DNA of 64,000 nt. Source: Pseudomonas sp. 10-1B. GTDB taxonomy: Bacteria; Pseudomonadota; Gammaproteobacteria; Pseudomonadales; Pseudomonadaceae. The position numbers and the translations under genes were made by a program. The stretch is taken from positions 1-64,000 of the forward strand of contig NZ_JYKS01000007.1 of assembly GCF_000935045.1 (NCBI RefSeq). The letters are read 5' to 3'. Below, in pieces: positions 59,107-64,000 of the stretch; the stretch's first letter is position 1, and every line of letters starts with the position of its first letter. The notes beneath the pieces were generated by a model that saw only the letters and a list, made by a program, of their open reading frames with translations, was not told the DNA's origin and did not search any database.

Positions 59107-61956
59107 ATGAACCACCCTCACGAAATCCGCCCTGACCTGGACGAAGGTATCGACCGCAAGGTCCTGGCGACATTGCGTGCGCGCTTCCTGCGGCTAAACC
59201 AAGACCGGCTGCAACGGGCATTGGAGGGCCTGTCGACGCGACAGCAACAGGTCCTGACGCTGCTGCCGCTGCTGTTTCATGTCAATCACCCGCTGCTACC
59301 GGGCTATGTCTCGGGCAGCGCCCCCGCTGGCGTATCGGGCTACGAGCCGGGCGCCGAGCTGGTAGCCGAGGCCCAGCGCCTGGCCCGCTCGTTCACCTAC
59401 AAGGCCCGCCTTGGCAACCCGCCGCGCCCGATCCATGGCCTGTTCCTGATGGGCAGCCTGGGCTCACTGGCCCAGGCCGAGAACAGCGACATGGACTTGT
59501 GGGTGTGCCATGCGCCCGGCCTGGCTGACGAGCGACTGGACGAACTGCGCCGCAAGTGCCAGCTGCTGGAGGCCTGGGCGGCAAGCCTGGGGGCCGAGGC
59601 GCACTTCTTCCTGATCGACACGCAAGGCTTCGCCCAGGGCCAGCGCGAGGGCCAGCTCGGCTCCGACGATTGCGGTACCACCCAGCACTACCTGCTGCTG
59701 GACGAGTTCTACCGCACCACCCTCTGGCTGGCCGGGCGCACACCGCTGTGGTGGCTGGTGCCGGTCTACCAGGAGCACGATTACCACGCCTACTCCCAGA
59801 CCCTGCTGTCCAAGCGTTTCATCCGTAGCCAGGACACCCTCGACCTCGGCAACCTGGCGCACATTCCGCCCGGCGAGTTCGTCGGCGCCGGCTTGTGGCA
59901 GCTGTTCAAGGGCATCGACTCGCCCTACAAGTCGCTGCTCAAGGTGCTGCTGACCGAGGTCTACGCCAGCGAACACCCCACCGTGCGCTGCCTGAGCCTG
60001 GACTACAAGCAGGCGGTGTTCGCCAACCAGCTCGACCTCGACGCGTTGGACCCCTACGTGATGGTGTACCGGCGCATCGAACGCTACCTGCTGCAGCGTG
60101 GCGAGACCATTCGCCTGGAGCTGGTGCGGCGCAGCCTGTACCTGAAGGTGAACAAGAAGCTCAGTGACCCGGCCCGGGCCAATGGCTGGCAGCGCCGGCT
60201 GCTGCGGCGCCTGGCCGACGAGTGGGGCTGGGACGAGCGCCAGTTGGCCCGGCTGGACAGCCGCAGCCAATGGAAAGTGCAGCAGGTCGCCGTCGAGCGC
60301 CGCGAACTGGTGGCCGAGCTGAACCACAGCTACCGCTTCCTCAGCCAATTCGCCCGCACCCAGAATGCCAGCAGCCGCGCCGACCAACGCGACCTCAACG
60401 TGCTGGGCCGGCGCCTGTATGCGGCCTTCGAACGCCGCGCCGGCAAGGTCGAAGTGATCAACCCCGGGATCGCCCCGGACCTCGCCGAAGGCACCTTGAC
60501 CCTGGTCCAGGCGCCCAACCGCAAAGAGCCGGGCAGCCACCACTGGGAGCTGTACAGCGGCAACCTGAGCACCCATGAGGTGGAGCACTTCAGCCCCATA
60601 AAACGCTGCCGCGAGCTGCTCGAACTGCTGGCCTGGGCCCATCGCAATGGCGTGATCGACAGCAGCACGCGCCTGGCACTGCACCCGGGCGTCAGCGACC
60701 TCAACGAATTCGAGCTGTTCAACCTGGTCGGCTGCCTGCAGCAAAGCATCCCCCTACCCTTGCCGACCGTCAGCGAAGTACGCCTGCTGCAGCCCAGCGT
60801 TGCCGACGAGGTGCTGTTGCTGGTCAACGTCGCCATCGACCCGCTGCGCCACCACCGCGACCTGAACATCCTGATGACCACCGAGCGCACCGACTCGTTG
60901 AGCTACGCAGGCGTGCGCGAGAACCTGGTGCTGACCCTGGACCAGGTCACCCTCAACAGCTGGAACGAGGTGCTGGTCCAGCGCTATGACGGCGAACACG
61001 CGCTGTTACGCTGCCTGCGTGACTTCCTCAACAGCTCGCTGCTGCACGGCCACCGGCCACGGCTGCGGGTGCGCTGCTTCTGCCCGAGCCGCGCCCAGGC
61101 CATCGGCCAGCGCGTGGAGGAAATTTTCGACACCGTGCAGCTGCTGCTGGACCAGGGCCTGAACTACCGCTACCTGTTGCAGGTGGCCCAACACACCCAT
61201 GTGCTGGATCTGCTGCCTGGACATGTCGGCCTGACGACCGTGGCCGGGCATGAGGCGTTGCTGGCTTACCTGGGCGAAGAGCGCAGCACCTACAGCCCGT
61301 TGTACCTGGATGCCAACGCCCTGCAGGACCACGACCTGCACCTGGTGCTGGAGCAAGGCCGGCCGGCCTGCATCCAGGTGTTCTACCGCCTGCAGGGCGG
61401 CTGGGCCGAGCTATATGTGCTGGATGAGTACAACGCCCTGTGGCAGCAACGCCTGCCGCTGCATGACGAAGCCCACCTGCTGCTGCCGCTGCAGCGTTTT
61501 CTGCGCTCGGTGGTGATGCGCCGCGATGCCCGGCTGCCGCTGGATAACCTGCAATCGGCTTCACTGGACATCCACTACGGGCAGCTGTTGCCTTCCGGCG
61601 CTGGCAAGGCACGCAGCATCGAACCGCGCATGGCCCCGGCCGAGGGTAGCGACCAGCCTTACTATGAGGTGCAGGCCATCATCCAGGCCGGCGTGGCGGG
61701 TGCGGCGCATGTGACGCTGTACTGCGACCAGCAGGAGTTTTCCGAGTTGGAGCATGGCGAGCAGCTGTATGCAGTGGTGGCCCGGCAGATCATCGGCCAG
61801 CGGCGTGGCGCCGGGCAGTACCGGTGCTACATCACCGACCTGGATTTGTCCGAGTTGCTGGATGACCAACTGGGCTCGACACAGGTGTACCTGCGCTACA
61901 AGCGGGAGCTGGAGCAGGCGTTGAATGAGGGGTTGGAGCAGGTACTAAGTGAATGA
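59107..61956 (+). CDS. cyaA: Class I adenylate cyclase
   Basis: This 949-residue enzyme makes cAMP. The N-terminal catalytic half contains the nucleotidyltransferase motif LMGSLGSLAQAENSDMDLW (about residues 117-135). The C-terminal half is the regulatory region. The length is typical for Pseudomonas CyaA (somewhat longer than E. coli). It stands alone and is followed by a REP pair. Confidence 0.95.
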   Translation: MNHPHEIRPDLDEGIDRKVLATLRARFLRLNQDRLQRALEGLSTRQQQVLTLLPLLFHVNHPLLPGYVSGSAPAGVSGYEPGAELVAEAQRLARSFTYKARLGNPPRPIHGLFLMGSLGSLAQAENSDMDLWVCHAPGLADERLDELRRKCQLLEAWAASLGAEAHFFLIDTQGFAQGQREGQLGSDDCGTTQHYLLLDEFYRTTLWLAGRTPLWWLVPVYQEHDYHAYSQTLLSKRFIRSQDTLDLGNLAHIPPGEFVGAGLWQLFKGIDSPYKSLLKVLLTEVYASEHPTVRCLSLDYKQAVFANQLDLDALDPYVMVYRRIERYLLQRGETIRLELVRRSLYLKVNKKLSDPARANGWQRRLLRRLADEWGWDERQLARLDSRSQWKVQQVAVERRELVAELNHSYRFLSQFARTQNASSRADQRDLNVLGRRLYAAFERRAGKVEVINPGIAPDLAEGTLTLVQAPNRKEPGSHHWELYSGNLSTHEVEHFSPIKRCRELLELLAWAHRNGVIDSSTRLALHPGVSDLNEFELFNLVGCLQQSIPLPLPTVSEVRLLQPSVADEVLLLVNVAIDPLRHHRDLNILMTTERTDSLSYAGVRENLVLTLDQVTLNSWNEVLVQRYDGEHALLRCLRDFLNSSLLHGHRPRLRVRCFCPSRAQAIGQRVEEIFDTVQLLLDQGLNYRYLLQVAQHTHVLDLLPGHVGLTTVAGHEALLAYLGEERSTYSPLYLDANALQDHDLHLVLEQGRPACIQVFYRLQGGWAELYVLDEYNALWQQRLPLHDEAHLLLPLQRFLRSVVMRRDARLPLDNLQSASLDIHYGQLLPSGAGKARSIEPRMAPAEGSDQPYYEVQAIIQAGVAGAAHVTLYCDQQEFSELEHGEQLYAVVARQIIGQRRGAGQYRCYITDLDLSELLDDQLGSTQVYLRYKRELEQALNEGLEQVLSE

Positions 61957-61958
61957 TC

Positions 61959-62078
61959 AGGGGCTGCTGTGCAGCCCATCGCCGGCAAGCCAGCTCCCAC
62001 AGGTACTGCACAGGGCTTGAGGCCTATGCGGTCGAGGTGGGAGCTGGCTTGCCGGCGATGGGCCGCACAGCGGCCCCA
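61959..62078. repeat. Class B REP pair
   Basis: An inverted pair with outer gggctgctgtgcagccc/ggccgcacagcggcccc arms lies between convergent cyaA and rnk. Confidence 0.88.
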
Positions 62079-62084
62079 TGGATC

Positions 62085-62495
62085 TTACAGGTCGAAATCC
62101 CCGGCCGCTTCCGGCTGGTATTCCACTTCCAGCAGCTTCAGCTTGAGGGTCTTGCCCCCCGGTGCCGGCCAGTCGATCTGCTCGCCCACCGACAACCCCA
62201 GCAACGCACAGCCAATCGGCGCCAGGATCGAGACCTTGCCGTCCGGCCCGGCATCCTTCGGGTACACCAGGGTCAGGTGATAGTCCTTGCCGCTGGCTTC
62301 CTCACGGCAATGCACGCGCGAGTTCATGGTCACCACGCCAGCCGGGACCTCCTCGTGACCGACCACCTGCTCGGCGCGGTCCAGCTCGCCCATCAAGGCG
62401 AGCACACCCGGCGTACTCTCGTCGAGGCTGTCGATCAGACGCTCCAGACGTTGTACGTCCAATCGGGTGAGGATGAGGGAAGGCTTGGTGCTCAT
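62085..62495 (-). CDS. rnk: Nucleoside diphosphate kinase regulator Rnk
   Basis: This 136-residue protein has a short N-terminal coil and a GreA-like C-terminal domain (VSILAPIGCALLGLSVGEQIDWP). Rnk binds RNA polymerase and affects nucleotide kinase and alginate-related functions in P. aeruginosa. The start at 62495 is taken from family length; AAAGGAG lies 12 nt upstream, which is far. Confidence 0.9.
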   Translation of the reverse strand: MSTKPSLILTRLDVQRLERLIDSLDESTPGVLALMGELDRAEQVVGHEEVPAGVVTMNSRVHCREEASGKDYHLTLVYPKDAGPDGKVSILAPIGCALLGLSVGEQIDWPAPGGKTLKLKLLEVEYQPEAAGDFDL

Positions 62496-62546
62496 GATCC
62501 AGTCAGGCTCCTTTGAACAGGCGGTTTTCATCGTGCAGATAAAGCA

Positions 62547-62570
62547 AAACCCCGCCCAAGGGCGGGGTTT
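62547..62570 (-). terminator. Rho-independent terminator of cyaY-DUF1289
   Basis: A 10-bp stem AAACCCCGCC/GGCGGGGTTT with loop CAAG is followed by a T-rich run on the minus strand. Confidence 0.9.
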
Positions 62571-62641
62571 GTGAAGACTTTGGCGTCACCGACGCAGAAC
62601 CCGACACTACCACAGCCGGGCAAATACTCAAGCCCCTGCGG

Positions 62642-62866
62642 TCAGTGTGCCTTAGCCTTGTCGCGCAGCGCCTGGGCTTCACGACAGATCTGCCGGCGCC
62701 GCTCGTCGTCGGCCGAGCGCCATTCGCGGATGTGCTCGACATGCCGGTGGCAGCCGGTGCAAACCCGCTGTTCGTCCAGCCGGCAGACGCTGATGCACGG
62801 CGATGGCACCGCGGGGCTGACGTTGCTGTAAAGCGGCTTTGGCGGCCGGGCCTGGGTACTGCTCAT
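62642..62866 (-). CDS. DUF1289 family small cysteine protein
   Basis: This 74-residue protein has Cys in PCISVCRLDEQRVCTGCHR, a likely metal site, followed by a WR-rich helix. It starts 1 nt after the cyaY stop, so it is in an operon with frataxin, which hints at iron or iron-sulphur handling. The family function is unknown. Confidence 0.88.
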   Translation of the reverse strand: MSSTQARPPKPLYSNVSPAVPSPCISVCRLDEQRVCTGCHRHVEHIREWRSADDERRRQICREAQALRDKAKAH

Positions 62867-62867
62867 G

Positions 62868-63200
62868 TCAGATCTCGTCGAAGTCCAGCTTCTCGCCGGC
62901 CCGCTCCCAGACGATGCGCTCGAGCATTTCGCCCAGCAGTTCCTCGCTCTTCTCGCACACCCACTTGCCGCTGTCTTCGTCGTAGTCGAAGTGGAAGCCA
63001 CCGGAGCGGTCGGCCAGCCACAGCTGGCGCAGCGGCTCCTGGCGGCTGAAAATCAGCGTGCTGCCGTTGTCGAACTTGACGGTCAGGACGCCAGCGGAGT
63101 TCTCCATGTCCAGGTCCAGGCCGCTCTCATCGAACAGGTCCTCCAGGGCCTGTTGGGTCGCGTCGACCAGATCGTGGAAACGCGCTTCACTCAAACTCAT
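62868..63200 (-). CDS. cyaY: Iron donor protein CyaY (frataxin)
   Basis: This 110-residue frataxin homologue acts in iron-sulphur cluster assembly. An acidic first helix (EARFHDLVDATQQALEDLFDE) and the sheet motif WLADRSGGFHFDYD are typical. The ATG at 63200 has GAGGT 7 nt upstream; upstream frame is REP-derived. It is divergent from lptM. Confidence 0.94.
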   Translation of the reverse strand: MSLSEARFHDLVDATQQALEDLFDESGLDLDMENSAGVLTVKFDNGSTLIFSRQEPLRQLWLADRSGGFHFDYDEDSGKWVCEKSEELLGEMLERIVWERAGEKLDFDEI

Positions 63201-63318
63201 TGCAAGAACCTCGAAATTGGCTGCGTTACAGGCAAGCCGGGCAAGATACGGGCGCTTGCCGCCGAATGCAAAGATTTGGCCGTTACCTTCACCGGCATGA
63301 ACTCGAAGCCAGCGTAGT

Positions 63319-63411
63319 ACCTGTGGGAGCGGGCATGCCCGCGAAGCAGGCACCACGGAGGTTGGCACGGGCTACGCCCGTGTTCGCGGGCAAGCCCGCT
63401 CCCACAGGGGG
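63319..63411. repeat. Class A REP pair in a divergent region
   Basis: An inverted copy and a forward copy flank a cacgggctacgcccgtg stem, between the starts of cyaY and lptM. Confidence 0.88.
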
Positions 63412-63481
63412 CCTTTGCAGGCAGTAAGAATAGCCCGCCCGGCGGACCGGCCCTTGCATAGGCAAGCCGCCGGTCGCTCGG

Positions 63482-63487
63482 TATACT
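63482..63487 (+). promoter_or_regulatory. Candidate -10 box of lptM-lysA
   Basis: TATACT lies 36 bp before the lptM start. No good -35 sits at 16-18 bp; TTGCAT is 22 bp away. Confidence 0.4.
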
Positions 63488-63523
63488 CGGGCGCAATACT
63501 GCATTTTTCTAAGGATTTCACCC

Positions 63524-63736
63524 ATGAAGCGCCTGATTTCCTCCTTCGCGGCGCTGGTCGCTGTTGCCTGCCTCGTTTCCGCCTGCGGCCAGAAAGGCCC
63601 GCTCTATCTGCCTGAAGACGGCAATAACGGCAAAGCGCACAAGTCGCACCAGCACCAGCCAAAAGCCAAGCCGGCCCCGGTACAAGAGCAGCAGCCCGAG
63701 CTGCAGTCCGAGCCCGAGCAGTCGCCAGCGCAGTAA
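63524..63736 (+). CDS. lptM: LPS translocon maturation lipoprotein LptM (LppL)
   Basis: This 70-residue lipoprotein has lipobox LVSAC (C21) followed by the family hallmark GQKGPLYLPED. LptM helps LptD fold in the outer membrane. The tail is Pro/Gln-rich. AAGGA lies upstream. It is co-directional with lysA, 9 nt ahead, the order conserved in pseudomonads. Confidence 0.92.
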   Translation: MKRLISSFAALVAVACLVSACGQKGPLYLPEDGNNGKAHKSHQHQPKAKPAPVQEQQPELQSEPEQSPAQ

Positions 63737-63745
63737 GGAAACCAG

Positions 63746-64000
63746 ATGAACGCTTTCAACTACCGCGACGGTGAACTGTTCGCGGAAGGGGTAGCCCTGT
63801 CGGCCATCGCCGAACGCCATGGCACCCCGACCTACGTGTATTCGCGCGCCCACATCGAGGCCCAATACCGCAGCTACGCCGATGCCCTGCAAGGCATCGA
63901 GCACCTGGTGTGCTTCGCGGTCAAGGCCAACTCCAACCTGGGCGTGCTGAACGTGCTGGCGCGCCTGGGCGCAGGTTTCGACATCGTCTCCGGCGGTGAG
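63746..64000 (+). CDS. lysA: Diaminopimelate decarboxylase (partial, runs off the window)
   Basis: The first 85 codons of LysA, the PLP enzyme of the last lysine step, are present. The PLP Lys is in CFAVKANSNLGVL. AAGGAAACC precedes the ATG. The rest lies beyond the window end. Confidence 0.95.
   Translation, partial: MNAFNYRDGELFAEGVALSAIAERHGTPTYVYSRAHIEAQYRSYADALQGIEHLVCFAVKANSNLGVLNVLARLGAGFDIVSGGE

Larger units (their letters stand above)
63201..63523. other. Divergent region between cyaY and lptM
   Basis: This 323-bp region carries the promoters of cyaY (left) and lptM-lysA (right) and a class A REP pair in the middle (63319-63411). I see no gene. A TATACT box lies at 63482. Confidence 0.6.

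Overview
The window is a contiguous stretch of Pseudomonas chromosome, most likely from the P. putida group. The evidence is high-GC coding on both strands, gene order that I recall from the KT2440 region around PP_5173 to PP_5227 (from memory, not checked), and about twenty loci of the REP palindrome typical of P. putida, with a core like TTCGCGGGCaaGCCCGCTCC. Nearly all genes are housekeeping or conserved accessory genes. I see no prophage, CRISPR array, tRNA or rRNA. The only mobile-type gene is a REP-associated tyrosine transposase (RAYT).

Layout. 219-5433: an RND pump with two lipoprotein adaptors (TriABC-like). 5544-6310: a RAYT with a REP pair on each side. 6311-16570: polyamine uptake and gamma-glutamyl catabolism, with spuBCDEFGH on the minus strand and spuI divergent; spuA is absent. 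16874-19439: argE-argA. 19669-24336: a CYTH-CHAD triphosphatase-like protein, an Lrp regulator divergent from a small ACT-like protein, an orphan GspE-type ATPase and a DUF2388 protein. 24455-29039: glycine cleavage genes gcvT-gcvH-gcvP. 29177-31964: ferric iron binding protein and permease. 32177-36989: the ygfB-pepP-ubiH-DUF4442-ubiI operon. 37135-38557: a small coiled-coil gene, zapA, 6S RNA and fau. 38577-39358: a 50-residue membrane protein and an EVE-domain protein. 39575-44365: an RbbA-type ABC exporter operon. 44538-49546: a FliL-like secreted protein, a quinone oxidoreductase, ChaC, and ubiD translationally coupled to a 2Fe-2S flavoreductase. 49749-55563: rho, trxA, ppx and ppk. 55777-58934: DedA, a fatty acid hydroxylase family protein, ElbB and a YaiI protein. 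59107-64000: class I adenylate cyclase, rnk, DUF1289, cyaY, lptM and the start of lysA.

How they fit together. The Spu proteins import putrescine and spermidine and feed them into glutamylation and transamination. ArgA and ArgE sit on the arginine route that supplies polyamines. UbiI, UbiH and UbiD all act in ubiquinone synthesis. Ppx and Ppk are opposing polyphosphate enzymes in a tail-to-tail pair.

The most notable non-coding structure is the REP population. At least three sequence classes are present, and only one of them flanks the RAYT. Several REP pairs are extended into near-perfect hairpins of 70-80 bp, and some lie inside operons or in divergent promoter regions. Strong hairpins also bound the two polyamine-binding-protein genes. 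Many starts were trimmed from the longest open frame on the basis of Shine-Dalgarno sequences, signal peptides, or upstream frame that is simply REP sequence read through.
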